64,000 nucleotides of DNA from Solidesulfovibrio fructosivorans JJ]. Lineage in GTDB: Bacteria > Desulfobacterota > Desulfovibrionia > Desulfovibrionales > Desulfovibrionaceae. The position numbers were made by a program, and so were the translations under genes. Under the pieces are notes generated by a model. The model did not search any database, was not told where the DNA came from, and was given only the letters and a program-made list of their open reading frames with translations. Every line of letters begins with the position of its first letter. Positions within the stretch are counted from its first letter, which is position 1. Location: NCBI RefSeq assembly GCF_000179555.1, contig NZ_AECZ01000007.1:62001-126000 (forward strand). Direction: 5' to 3'. This document shows positions 23,451-32,204 of the stretch, piece by piece.

Positions 23451-24853
23451 GGTTTGGCGGCGTGCTTGAGGCGTTTGCTGAGCGCGGGCTGGGAAATGCC
23501 GAGCAGGCGCGCGGCCAGGGTTTGGTTGCCGCCGGAGCGGGCCAGGGCTTCGTCGACCAGGAAGCGGGCCGCCTCGGCAAAGGTGGGCAGCTGCTCGAAG
23601 GGCGCGAAGGGATTGGGCGGGGGATCGGCGGCCGGGCAGGGCTTGACGCGACCCATGGCCGCAAGAAAGCTTTTCATGGAGAGCATGCGGGAGGTGTGGA
23701 GGCTTACGGCGTCGAAAACCATGGCCCGAAGCTCCCGAATGTTGCCGGGAAAGGCGTAGGCGCCCAGGCAGCCGACCAGTTCCGGCGGGAAGGCGGGCGT
23801 CGGCTTGCCGAGGGCCGTGGCGGCCTCGGCCAGGAAATGGCGCAACAGCGGCTCGATGTCCTCCTTGCGCTCCCGCAGGGCCGGGATGTGGACATGGTGG
23901 GTGCGCAGCCGGAAATAAAGGTCGCGGCGGAATTTGCCCTCGGCCTCGTCGGCGGCCAGGTCCCGGTGGGTGGCGACGACGACCCGGGCCGCAAGCCGCC
24001 TGGGCTGGTCGCTGCCGAGGGGATAATACTCGCCTTCCTGGAGCAGGCGTAACAGCTTCACTTGCGAGGCCACGGACAAGTCCCCGATTTCGTCGAGAAA
24101 AAGCGTTCCCCCGGCCGCTTCTTCGACCATGCCGCGCCGCACCGCTTCGGCTCCGGTGTAGGCCCCCCGGACATGGCCGAAGAGCGTGTCGGCAAAGACG
24201 GCGTCGTCGAGGCCGGCCACGTTGACCGCCACGAGCGGCCCTGTGCGCCCGCTTATGGCATGGGTGGCCCGCACCAGATTTTCCTTGCCTACGCCGGATT
24301 CGCCGGTGACGAGCAGCGGCTGGTAACTGGCTGCCACGGCCTCGATGTAGGCGAATACGGCGTGCATGGCCCGGGAGCGGGTGACGATGCCGGCAAAGGC
24401 CTCGGGATGGGCCGGACCGCCGGCCACCAGCCGGCTTTTGACGGCCCGGTTTTCGTCGCGCAGCTCCAGCATGCGGATGGCCCGCAGCACGCCGCTGACG
24501 ATGCGGTCCTCCTCGTCGGTCTTCACGTAATAATCGAAGGCCCCGAGCTTCATGCAGCGCACGGCGGTGTCGAGTTGGTTGACGCCGCTGATGATGATGC
24601 AGGCCACGTCCGGATGCCGTTCGCCGATGGCGGCAAGCAGCTCCTCGCCCGACTTGCCGGGCATGGTCAGGTCGAGCAGGACGAGGCCGATGCCGCCCTT
24701 GTCCAAAAGCGGCAGGACCTCCCGGCTGTCCTGGCACAAGAACGTGTTGGTGATGCCGGCCGCCGATTCGAGGGTCAGCGACAGGGAGCGCAGCCAGGCT
24801 GGCTCGTCGTCCACGATCAGGATGGCGAAGGCCGGGGACGGGGCGGTGGTCAT
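23444..24853 (-). CDS. DctD-like sigma-54-dependent response regulator
   Basis: A 469-residue NtrC-family protein. It has a receiver domain (about 9-125) with phospho-acceptor Asp61 in LLDLTMPG, an AAA+ domain (about 155-385) with Walker A GESGVGKE and a sigma-54 contact loop reading GAYTGA (Tyr in place of the usual Phe), and a Fis-type HTH (LARSGGNQTLAARLLGISQP). Its ATG overlaps the stop of the sensor kinase gene (ATGA). It should activate the sigma-54 promoter at 23251-23267 of the dicarboxylate operon. The direct link is inferred from adjacency. Confidence 0.88.
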   Translation of the reverse strand: MTTAPSPAFAILIVDDEPAWLRSLSLTLESAAGITNTFLCQDSREVLPLLDKGGIGLVLLDLTMPGKSGEELLAAIGERHPDVACIIISGVNQLDTAVRCMKLGAFDYYVKTDEEDRIVSGVLRAIRMLELRDENRAVKSRLVAGGPAHPEAFAGIVTRSRAMHAVFAYIEAVAASYQPLLVTGESGVGKENLVRATHAISGRTGPLVAVNVAGLDDAVFADTLFGHVRGAYTGAEAVRRGMVEEAAGGTLFLDEIGDLSVASQVKLLRLLQEGEYYPLGSDQPRRLAARVVVATHRDLAADEAEGKFRRDLYFRLRTHHVHIPALRERKEDIEPLLRHFLAEAATALGKPTPAFPPELVGCLGAYAFPGNIRELRAMVFDAVSLHTSRMLSMKSFLAAMGRVKPCPAADPPPNPFAPFEQLPTFAEAARFLVDEALARSGGNQTLAARLLGISQPALSKRLKHAAKPS

Positions 24854-26595
24854 GCCGGCGATTCCTCCTTGGGCACGGGCAGTTCCAGACAGGCCGTGGT
24901 CCCCTGTCCGGGCGCGGATTCGAACGTCAGGCAACCGCCGTATTCCTTGACGATGCTCGCCGAGACGGAAAGGCCAAGCCCCGTGCCGCCCGTTTCGCGC
25001 TTAGTGGTGAAAAACGGGTCCGTGAGATGCGCCATGTGCTCGACGCTGATGCCGCTCCCTTCGTCGCGCACGCACAGGATGACCTTGCCGGCCTCGACGT
25101 CGTGACGGGTGGTGACTTCGATGGCCCGACTCTTGTCGGGCAGGGCCTGGCAGGCGTTTATGACGAGGTTGACCACCACTTGCTCGATGCGCTGGGAATT
25201 GCCCCAGACGAGCGGCAGGTCCGCCTCGTAGTCGGCTGAAAAGCGGTCCGTATGCTTGCGGATGGTGGTCTCGACCAGACGCACGGCCTTGCGCGAGCAG
25301 TCGCCCACGTCGATCAGCGCCTTGGCCGCGCCTTCCTCGCGCCGGGCGAAGTCTTTGAGATCGTTGACGATGCGCTTGATGCGCATGGCCCCTTCCTGCA
25401 TCTCTTCGAGCATCCGGGGGAGTTCCTGGCGCATGCGGGAATAGCGGATGCCGCCCAGGGTGAACTCGCCTTCGCGTTCGTGCCAAGCGTCGAGCAGCCG
25501 GGCAACATCGGCCTGGACTTTGCGCAGAATGGGGATGTTGAGCAGGATCAAGCCGTTGGGATTGTTGATTTCGTGGGCCACGCCGGAGACCAGGGTGCCG
25601 AGTGCGGCCATCTTGTCGGCCTGGACGAGCTGGCGCTGGTTGCTGGACAGTTCGTCCAGGGCCTTGGTCAGGGACCGGGTGCGCTGGGCCACCTGCCGGC
25701 GCAGCATATGGGCCCAGAGCATGGAGCCGCCAAGCAGGGCCAGGAGCGGTGCGACCACGGCTCCCACGTAGACGGCGAGGGTTTGCCATTTGACCTTGCC
25801 GTTTTCCAGCACCCCGAGCCACTTGTCGTGAATGGCCTGGTAGCGTCCGGTTTCGCGCAGGATGGCCAGGCCCTCGCTGAAGCGGGCGAGCAGGGCGTCG
25901 TTGCCTTTCCTGGTGGCGTAGCCGTAACGCACGGTGGCGACGCTTCGGGCCACGGGCTGGATGTTGTCCAGTTTGTTCTCGCGGATGATGGAGATGCCGG
26001 GCAGCATGGCCACCACGGCGTAATCGCCTACGCCCGAGGCGAGAAGCCGCAGACCGTCGGCCGGGGTTTCGGAGAAGATGAGGTCCTTTTCCATGCCCTT
26101 GGCGGCCAGGGTGTCGTGCATGAAGCCGGCGCGGTGCACGATGACCTTCTTGCCGGCCAGATCGTCGAGGCTCGATACGGGCGGCGCGCCGCGTCGGGCG
26201 AAAATGGCGTGGTTGACGATGGTGTGGGGGGCGAAGTCGAGGATCTGGGCCCGTTCGTCGGAATAGGTCATGCCCTCCAGGATATCCAGGCCGCCGTCCA
26301 TGAGCGCTTCGCGTTCGCCCGCCCAGGCCCCGAGGCGGAATTCCACCTTCATGCCCATGACCTCGGCCACGGCCCGGGTCAGATCCACGTTGAACCCGGC
26401 CGGCTTGCCGTCCTTGTCCAGGAATTCGTAGGGCGGGTAGTCGCGGTCGCCGCCGACCCTGACCGGTCGGCCGATTCCGGGCATCTTCGAGTTGCCGTAG
26501 AGGCCGTCGACGGCCCGGGCATCGAGCGCGACGCCCAAGGCGGCGCAAGAGAGAATGGAAAGCGCGAATGCGAAACGCAGCATAACGCCTGTCAT
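24850..26595 (-). CDS. Sensor histidine kinase with periplasmic SBP_bac_3 (amino/organic acid-binding) domain
   Basis: A 581-residue membrane kinase. It has a signal peptide (about 1-25), one solute-binding-protein family 3 domain (about 40-275: RDYPPYEFLDKDGKPAGFNV and the VEFRLGAWAG lobe), a membrane segment (about 285-305), a coiled linker, a HisKA domain with phospho-His in SGVAHEINNPNGL, and an HATPase domain (LVINACQAL, DEGSGIS, GGTGLGLS). It is the partner of the overlapping regulator. An SBP-type sensor implies direct binding of a small ligand, and a C4-dicarboxylate is likely given the operon it sits beside. An ATG at 26583 is an alternative start. Confidence 0.88.
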   Translation of the reverse strand: MTGVMLRFAFALSILSCAALGVALDARAVDGLYGNSKMPGIGRPVRVGGDRDYPPYEFLDKDGKPAGFNVDLTRAVAEVMGMKVEFRLGAWAGEREALMDGGLDILEGMTYSDERAQILDFAPHTIVNHAIFARRGAPPVSSLDDLAGKKVIVHRAGFMHDTLAAKGMEKDLIFSETPADGLRLLASGVGDYAVVAMLPGISIIRENKLDNIQPVARSVATVRYGYATRKGNDALLARFSEGLAILRETGRYQAIHDKWLGVLENGKVKWQTLAVYVGAVVAPLLALLGGSMLWAHMLRRQVAQRTRSLTKALDELSSNQRQLVQADKMAALGTLVSGVAHEINNPNGLILLNIPILRKVQADVARLLDAWHEREGEFTLGGIRYSRMRQELPRMLEEMQEGAMRIKRIVNDLKDFARREEGAAKALIDVGDCSRKAVRLVETTIRKHTDRFSADYEADLPLVWGNSQRIEQVVVNLVINACQALPDKSRAIEVTTRHDVEAGKVILCVRDEGSGISVEHMAHLTDPFFTTKRETGGTGLGLSVSASIVKEYGGCLTFESAPGQGTTACLELPVPKEESPA

Positions 26596-26653
26596 GGCGA
26601 TGCCCTGCCGGCTTTCCGCCTTTTCGTCAATTGAATGAGGATGAGAAGAGGGT

Positions 26654-26813
26654 GCGAAAGGGGAAACCCTTTAAAAAGGGTTCTCCCCTCTCGCGCTCTC
26701 CCCTTCCTAAACTTTTTGACGGTTACGGGCGAGATGCCGGTAACACGTTTTTATGTGAAAAGTCTTGGGAAAGGGGGCTGGGGGAAACCTTTCTTCAGAA
26801 AGGTTTCCCCCAG
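26654..26813 (-). repeat. Two-hairpin 3'-end repeat element (copy 1)
   Basis: Read on the minus strand, just after the stop of the DUF459 gene, there is a hairpin with GGGGGAAACCTTTCT arms (26779-26811), a conserved stretch ending CCCAAGACTTTT, a spacer, then TTTAGGAAGGGGAGAGCGCG and a second hairpin with arms around AGGGGAAACCCTTT (26659-26689). The same two-part element occurs at 28756-28921 and 35874-36020. The first hairpin probably works as a terminator. Confidence 0.8.
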
Positions 26814-26816
26814 GTC

Positions 26817-27989
26817 TTATTTCGACGAAGTCTTCTCCGCCGGCAGGTTGCCGTCGGCGGAGAGTTTGTCCAGCACTTGGCGGCACAGCAGGTCATAGCC
26901 GTTCATGGTCATGTGCACGCCGTCCTTGGCCCGAAGAGACACTTTCTTGCCGCCGATGGTCTTGGCCTGGACGAACTTGCCCGAATCGTCGGTGAAGATG
27001 GTCGAGGCCTCCATGTAGGAGCAGCCGCCGACCTTGGCGCAGGCCGCCTTGGCCGCCTCGTTGACCGCCTCGACACGCTTGTTGTAGGCCGCGTCGCGCA
27101 TGGCCGGCAGCCCCACCCACAACACCTTGATGCCGGCCTTCGAAGCGATGTGCAGGAAGTCTTCGGCCTTTTCCTGGTAGGCGGCGCTCCATTCCGGCGT
27201 GCCGGCCGCCTTGCCGGCAATGGGATTGTTGGCGTCGTTGCCGCCCATCATCACCACCACGGCCGTCAGCTTTTCCTTGGCCACAAGTTCGGTGAGCTTT
27301 TTGTCCCAGTCGAAAAATCTCTTGGAAATAAGCCCGGTCGAAACCTTGCCCAGGGGGACGCAGCCCAAGCCTTCGTAACGTTTCATGCGGTTGCTCATGG
27401 TCATGCCGATACCAACGGCCAGGGAATCGCCTACCACGGCCACCTTGCCGCCAGCCGCCTTGGGCGCGGCGGAAGCGGTTTTCTCCGCTGCCGGGCCGGT
27501 CGGCTCCTGGGGCGTTTTCTTTTTCAGGCCGGGCAGGGCGGGAGCGGCGGGCTGTTCCACCGAGGCGACGGTGGTCTCCTTTGCCGGGGGCGCCTTGTCC
27601 GTCTCGGTCGGCTGGGCCGGCTTCGCGGTCGTCGTGAAGGGCGTCTTGACCACGGGCGCGGCCGGTTCGCTCTTGGGTTGGGGCAGGGCGGCCGCCTGGA
27701 CCGGTTTGGGCTCCAGGGTCGCCTTGGTCTGCTCCTCGGGCGAAGCCGGGCGGGTGGACGCCACGGGCGGCGGCGCGAGAGGCACGCCGGCCGGAGGGGC
27801 GGCCGCCGGCGGGGCCGGTTGGGGCGCGGATTTGACTTCGGCCTCGGGCGCGGTCGGGACCGTGGGGGTGTGGGCCGGATAGGTGCGCGCTTCGTACGCG
27901 GCGTTCTTCGACGATTTGCCGGATGTGTTGATGCACGCCGGCAGGATGGACATGGCCGCCGTCATACAAACGGCCAACGCGATTTTCAT
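26817..27989 (-). CDS. DUF459-type SGNH hydrolase lipoprotein
   Basis: A 390-residue protein. The ATG at 27989 begins a lipoprotein signal (MKIALAVCMTAAMSILPAC, lipobox Cys19); the longer open frame upstream has no signal sense. Residues about 20-185 are a Pro/Ala/Lys-rich linker. The C-terminal SGNH domain (about 190-390) has block I VVGDSLAVGIG (nucleophile Ser), block III MGGNDANN and block V DGVHMTMNGYDLL (Asp-x2-His), the DUF459 pattern. Such enzymes deacetylate or transfer acyl groups on cell-envelope polysaccharides. The linker would reach from the outer membrane to its substrate. The promoter region (27990-28285) holds no gene. Confidence 0.8.
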   Translation of the reverse strand: MKIALAVCMTAAMSILPACINTSGKSSKNAAYEARTYPAHTPTVPTAPEAEVKSAPQPAPPAAAPPAGVPLAPPPVASTRPASPEEQTKATLEPKPVQAAALPQPKSEPAAPVVKTPFTTTAKPAQPTETDKAPPAKETTVASVEQPAAPALPGLKKKTPQEPTGPAAEKTASAAPKAAGGKVAVVGDSLAVGIGMTMSNRMKRYEGLGCVPLGKVSTGLISKRFFDWDKKLTELVAKEKLTAVVVMMGGNDANNPIAGKAAGTPEWSAAYQEKAEDFLHIASKAGIKVLWVGLPAMRDAAYNKRVEAVNEAAKAACAKVGGCSYMEASTIFTDDSGKFVQAKTIGGKKVSLRAKDGVHMTMNGYDLLCRQVLDKLSADGNLPAEKTSSK

Positions 27990-28285
27990 GATCGATTGCA
28001 CGCGGCTACTCCGCCGAAAATAAGGATGTGGTTGCAACGGGGAACGGGACCGGACAGACCGGTCGCCGGATGCGGGCCGAACGCCTCGCCCGGTAAGCGG
28101 GCGATACGGACATTCGGATGGATTCAACGGGCCGGAGGGATACTCCGGCGGACAGCCCCAGCCTCATGGCCAAGCTTATGACCCAAGGTGGGGCGGTGGT
28201 CAAATGAAGAAGCGCCCGTGTCCGGCGGTTTGAGCGGCGCCGCCCCGCGCGGCCAGGGGAGGGCTCATTTGGGGATCGATTTTCC

Positions 28286-28741
28286 ATGAAAAACAGGGCC
28301 AAGGGCGGTTGCAACGCTCCTTTCCCCGGTCTATTGATGGATAAACCGGCGCGGGAAACTTCTCCCCGCGCGGCCAAACGAGGTTGCATGCGCCCGGACG
28401 ACGCCGAAAAAACGCTTTCTCCCCTTGATGCCGTGCGGCGGTATTGCCTTGCCGCCTGCATGGGCGGGCAGCGCAGCCTGGTCGCCTCCTGCACCGATCG
28501 GGACTGCCCCTTTCACCCCCTGCGCATGAAGGAAATTCCCGAAGGGTTTTCCGTGCGCGTGGTGCGGGTAGTGCGTCGTTTCTGCCTGCGCTGTACCGTC
28601 GGCGACCGCGAGGCCGTGCGCCGTTGCACCGAAAAAGGCGTATGCCCGGTCTGGCCATACCGTGTGGGCGTTTCGCCCCGTAAACTCAAGCGCCTCATCG
28701 CCGAAAAACGCCGTCCCAAACAACTCGATTTGCCATTCTAG
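28286..28741 (+). CDS. Cys-rich protein related to the prophage protein at 7245
   Basis: Up to 151 residues from the ATG at 28286; ATGs at 28337 and 28388 are also possible, and no start has a strong ribosome-binding site. The conserved part shows YCLAACMGGQRSLVASC, RDCPFH, FCLRC, RRCTEKGVCPVWPYRVG and a basic tail (KLKRLIAEKRRPKQL). The order and spacing of eight or more Cys and one His match the prophage gene 7245-7823. A zinc-binding, perhaps nucleic-acid-associated, role is likely from composition, but no function is known. The host copy lies alone and ends in a two-hairpin repeat. Confidence 0.6.
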   Translation: MKNRAKGGCNAPFPGLLMDKPARETSPRAAKRGCMRPDDAEKTLSPLDAVRRYCLAACMGGQRSLVASCTDRDCPFHPLRMKEIPEGFSVRVVRVVRRFCLRCTVGDREAVRRCTEKGVCPVWPYRVGVSPRKLKRLIAEKRRPKQLDLPF

Positions 28742-28755
28742 GGTAGGTTATGAGG

Positions 28756-28921
28756 CCGGGGGAGAACCTTTCTGGAGAAAGGTTCTCCCCCGGACCCCCT
28801 CTCCCAAGACTTTTAATAATGATAATGTGTTATCGGTGTATTATCCGTAACCATTAAAAAGTTTAGGAAGGGGAGAGCGCGAGAGGGGAGAACCCTTTTC
28901 AAAGGGTTTCCCCTCTCGCAC
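28756..28921 (+). repeat. Two-hairpin 3'-end repeat element (copy 2)
   Basis: It starts 15 bases after the stop of the Cys-rich gene. First hairpin 28756-28793 (arms CCGGGGGAGAACCTTTCT with complement), then GGACCCCCTCTCCCAAGACT, an AT-rich spacer, TTTAGGAAGGGGAGAGCGCG and a second hairpin ending CCCCTCTCGC. The remaining gene-free bases to 29189 hold a T-run, a G+C-rich leader and AAGGAG before the DUF485 gene; I see nothing else there. Confidence 0.8.
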
Positions 28922-29189
28922 GTTTTTTTTCCCCCTCCATACCTCCCCCCGCCGGTAAACGGTCCTTTGGGGCCGGCAAGCGGCGTTTGGTCTTGTTCTC
29001 CTGCCGTTCACCATTCCTCGGGGCATTGTCGCCGTCCGTCGAAATCCGCGTGCGTTTTCCCGGGCGGGCCGCTTACGACGGCCTCATCCCGCGTGGCCGC
29101 GTCCGTTTGCGGCGGCCGGGAAGGGCGGCGATCCCCGTCGTCCCGGACACCCGAAGGCCCGGCCGACCGCCGGCGGCAAGGAGATTCCC

Positions 29190-29501
29190 ATGCACACACC
29201 AACGGCCGACCCCACACGCGACAACCGGTTTTCCGCCCTGGTGCGCAAGCGCTGGAGCGTTTCGCTGACGCTTACGGCGCTGATGCTCGCCATCTATTAC
29301 GGCTTCATCGCCATCCTGGCCTTTCGTCCCGATCTCTTTGCCGCCCGTGTCGGCGCCCATATGACCGTCGGCATTCCCGTCGGCCTCGGCGTCATTGTCG
29401 TCTCCTGGCTTTTGACCGGCATTTACGTGCGCTGGGCCAACGACGATTACGACACGGCCGTGGAAAATTTCAAACACGCCATGCGGGAGGATCGGGGATG
29501 A
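29190..29501 (+). CDS. DUF485 membrane protein, ActP partner
   Basis: A 103-residue protein with a short polar N-terminus and two membrane segments (about 26-46 and 60-82), ending in a charged tail. The KRWSVSLTLTALMLAIYYGF start and VGIPVGLGVIVVSWLLTGIY are typical of DUF485 (YjcH-like) proteins. These are almost always encoded directly upstream of the acetate/solute:cation symporter ActP, as here, where its stop overlaps the actP ATG. AAGGAG precedes the ATG. It is presumed to help assembly or activity of ActP. Confidence 0.9.
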   Translation: MHTPTADPTRDNRFSALVRKRWSVSLTLTALMLAIYYGFIAILAFRPDLFAARVGAHMTVGIPVGLGVIVVSWLLTGIYVRWANDDYDTAVENFKHAMREDRG

Positions 29502-31045
29502 ACACTTTCGCCACCACCATCGGACAGCCCAACGCCACGTCCATCGCCTTTTTTTTCGTCTTCATCCTGGGCACGCTGGCCATCACCTGGTACGCGGCCA
29601 GGAAAAGCCGTAGCGCCTCCCAGTTCTACGCCGCCGGCCGCTCGGTCACGGGCTGGCAAAACGGCATGGCCCTGGCCGGGGACTACATGTCCGCCGCCTC
29701 CTTTCTCGGCATCGCGGGACTCGTGTCCATGAAGGGCTATGACGGGCTCATCTACTCCATCGGCTTTCTCGTCGGCTGGCCCATCATCATGTTCCTGATC
29801 GCCGAACCCCTGCGCAACCTCGGCAAATACACCTTTGGCGACGTGGTGGCCTACCGGCTTTCCCAAAAGCCCGTCCGCATCGCCGCCTCCATCGGTTCGC
29901 TTCTGACCGTCTGCTTTTACCTCATCGCCCAGATGGTGGGCTCGGGCATGCTTATCAAGATGATGTTTGGCCTGCCCTACGAAACGGCCATCATCGCCGT
30001 GGGCGCGGTCATGATCGCCTATGTGCTTTTCGGCGGCATGCTGGCCACTACCTGGGTGCAGATCATAAAGGCCATGCTGCTTCTGGCCGGGGCCACGGTC
30101 ATGGTCGGCATGGCGCTGTCCCGCTTCGGCTTCGACGTGACATCGCTTTTCGACGCCGCGGCCAAGACCTACGGCGATAAGGTGCTCAATCCCGGCGGGC
30201 TCGTGTCCAATCCCCTGGACGCCCTCTCGCTCGGCATCGCGCTCATGTTTGGCACGGCCGGCCTGCCGCATATCCTTATGCGCTTCTACACCGTGCCCGA
30301 CGCCAAGACCGCCCGTAAATCCGTGTTCTACGCCACCGGGCTCATCGGCTACTTCTACGTGCTCACCTTCATCATCGGTTTTGCCGCCATGGTGCTGGTC
30401 GGCCGCGACATGATCGGTTCCGTGGACAAGGGCGGCAACATGGCGGCGCTGCTTCTGGCCGAGGTCACGGGCGGCACGGTCTTCCTCGGCTTCATCGCGG
30501 CCGTGGCCTTCGCCACCATCCTGGCCGTGGTGGCCGGCCTGACGCTGGCCGGGGCCACGACGCTCTCCCATGACCTCTACGTCAACGTGCTGCGTTCCGG
30601 CCGGTCTTCCGAGGAGGACGAGGTGAAGGTGGCCAAGCGGGCGACGGTGGGCCTTGGCATGGTGGCCATCCTGCTCGGACTGGCCTTTAAGGGGCAAAAC
30701 GTGGCCTTCATGGTGGGGCTCGCCTTCGCCATCGCGGCCAGCGCCAACTTCCCGGCCCTGCTCCTGTCCATCTTCTGGAAGGGCACCAGCACCTACGGCG
30801 CGGTGGCCAGCATCGTCACCGGCACCGTGACCGCCGCCCTGCTCATCGTGCTTTCGCCCACGGTCTGGGTGAGCGTGTTCGGCAATCCCGCGCCGATCTT
30901 CCCCTGGAAAAATCCGGCGCTCATCTCCATGCCCCTGGCCTTCGCCGCCGGCTGGTTGGGCTCGGTGCTGGTCCCGGACGCCAGGGCCCGTTCCCTCTAC
31001 GAGGCCCAGCAACTGCGCAACTACCTTGGCGTCGGCGCTGAATAA
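29498..31045 (+). CDS. actP: Cation/acetate symporter ActP (sodium:solute symporter family)
   Basis: A 515-residue SSS-family protein with about 13 membrane segments. It has SASQFYAAGRSVTGWQNGMA near the start, the family pattern GLPHILMRFYTVPDAKTARKS in the middle and ATTLSHDLYVNV later, all typical of ActP. The ATG lies in the stop of the DUF485 gene (ATGA). It should import acetate or a related short-chain monocarboxylate with sodium or protons. The genes downstream (two DUF294-type proteins and an exonuclease) are common companions of actP in proteobacteria, probably with a regulatory role. Confidence 0.9.
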   Translation: MNTFATTIGQPNATSIAFFFVFILGTLAITWYAARKSRSASQFYAAGRSVTGWQNGMALAGDYMSAASFLGIAGLVSMKGYDGLIYSIGFLVGWPIIMFLIAEPLRNLGKYTFGDVVAYRLSQKPVRIAASIGSLLTVCFYLIAQMVGSGMLIKMMFGLPYETAIIAVGAVMIAYVLFGGMLATTWVQIIKAMLLLAGATVMVGMALSRFGFDVTSLFDAAAKTYGDKVLNPGGLVSNPLDALSLGIALMFGTAGLPHILMRFYTVPDAKTARKSVFYATGLIGYFYVLTFIIGFAAMVLVGRDMIGSVDKGGNMAALLLAEVTGGTVFLGFIAAVAFATILAVVAGLTLAGATTLSHDLYVNVLRSGRSSEEDEVKVAKRATVGLGMVAILLGLAFKGQNVAFMVGLAFAIAASANFPALLLSIFWKGTSTYGAVASIVTGTVTAALLIVLSPTVWVSVFGNPAPIFPWKNPALISMPLAFAAGWLGSVLVPDARARSLYEAQQLRNYLGVGAE

Positions 31046-31050
31046 GAAAG

Positions 31051-31075
31051 TTGGGAGGGGCGTGGCCCCTCCCAA
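31051..31075 (+). terminator. Hairpin after actP
   Basis: A perfect 11-bp stem (TTGGGAGGGGC and its complement, 31051-31061 with 31065-31075) has a GTG loop, five bases after the actP stop. No T-run follows, so it may be a partial terminator or 3' stabiliser rather than a full stop between actP and the DUF294 gene. Confidence 0.5.
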
Positions 31076-31132
31076 ACCCACCTTGCCCGGGGAATTCCCC
31101 CGGCCCCCTTTAGAGGGGGAAGGAGGGCGGTT

Positions 31133-32194
31133 GTGGGAATGATGGAACCGGGTGTTGCCGGACAGGCACAACAATTGATGGGCCGACTGGACGCGGCGGC
31201 AAGCACGGAGGCGTTGGAAAAGGTTTTACGCGAAATACGCGGGCTGGTGGCGATGCGGGCGAGAAATAATGATGATGCCCTGGAAACCGGTCGGCTGGCG
31301 AGCGGGTTGTACGACCGGCTGCTGGCGCGGGCCGCCTGGATGGCCCGGGCCGGGCCGGATGCCCCTGGCGGGGGATACTGTCTGGTCGTGCTCGGCAGCC
31401 AGGGCCGCCGGGAACAGTTTCTGGCCACGGACCAGGACAATGCGCTCATTTTGGGGGACGGTGCGCAAGAGGGCGCATTCGCGGCCTTTGCCGGGCGGCT
31501 GGCGGAAATTCTGGAAGCCGCCGGCATGCCGCCTTGTCCCAAGGGCATCATGGCCGCCAATCCTTTTTGGCGCAGGTCTTTTGACAGCTGGAGCGAGGCT
31601 GTCGATGCCGCCGTGGACCGGCCCGACGCCCCGGACGTATTGCTCGTTTCGCTCCTGGCCGATGCGCGCCCCGTGGCCGGCGATTCCGTCCTAGCCGCGA
31701 CCCTTGCCGACCATCTGCGCCGCCGTCTGGCGGAAGCGCCGCTTGCGACGCGCCTGCTCGCCCGTGAGGCGCTGGGCTTCGGGCCGCCGGCCCATTTGCC
31801 CGGTCATCTGCCCCTCGGGCGTTTCGGGCTTGGACACACCACCATGGACCTCAAGCGTCAGGCCGTTTATCCTCTGGTGCTCGGCATCAAGGCGCTCGCT
31901 CTGGACGCGGGGCTCGCCGAGACGGAGACCGTGGCCCGGATAGCCGGCCTGGCCGGGCTTGGCCACTTCGGCGACGATCTGGCCGGGCGGCTGCGGCAGG
32001 CTTTCGGGCATATCCAATCCCTGCGCCTTGGCGTGCAGGCGTCCGCCCATGCCGGCGGCCGCACGCCGGACAATGGCCTCGACCTGACCGACTTGCATGA
32101 CGGCGACAAGGAGCGATTGCGCGAAGACCTGGCCGCCCTGGACCGGCTTGCCGCCATTCTCGAACACCATTTCAGCCTTCACGCCCTTACCTGA
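31133..32194 (+). CDS. DUF294-type nucleotidyltransferase, stand-alone
   Basis: A 353-residue protein; GGAGG seven bases before the GTG at 31133 sets the start. It has a helical N-terminus (about 1-75), then a Pol-beta-like nucleotidyltransferase core with GSQGRREQFLATDQDNAL (about 86-103), in which GS and the D-x-D pair needed for metal and nucleotide binding are intact. A DUF294 C-terminal helical domain follows (FGLGHTTMDLKRQAVYPLVL). It lacks the cyclic-nucleotide and CBS domains usually fused in front; these are in the next gene. GlnD-like protein nucleotidylylation is the suspected chemistry, with ActP or an acetate enzyme as possible target. Confidence 0.8.
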   Translation: MGMMEPGVAGQAQQLMGRLDAAASTEALEKVLREIRGLVAMRARNNDDALETGRLASGLYDRLLARAAWMARAGPDAPGGGYCLVVLGSQGRREQFLATDQDNALILGDGAQEGAFAAFAGRLAEILEAAGMPPCPKGIMAANPFWRRSFDSWSEAVDAAVDRPDAPDVLLVSLLADARPVAGDSVLAATLADHLRRRLAEAPLATRLLAREALGFGPPAHLPGHLPLGRFGLGHTTMDLKRQAVYPLVLGIKALALDAGLAETETVARIAGLAGLGHFGDDLAGRLRQAFGHIQSLRLGVQASAHAGGRTPDNGLDLTDLHDGDKERLREDLAALDRLAAILEHHFSLHALT

Positions 32195-32204
32195 AGGAGC
32201 ATGT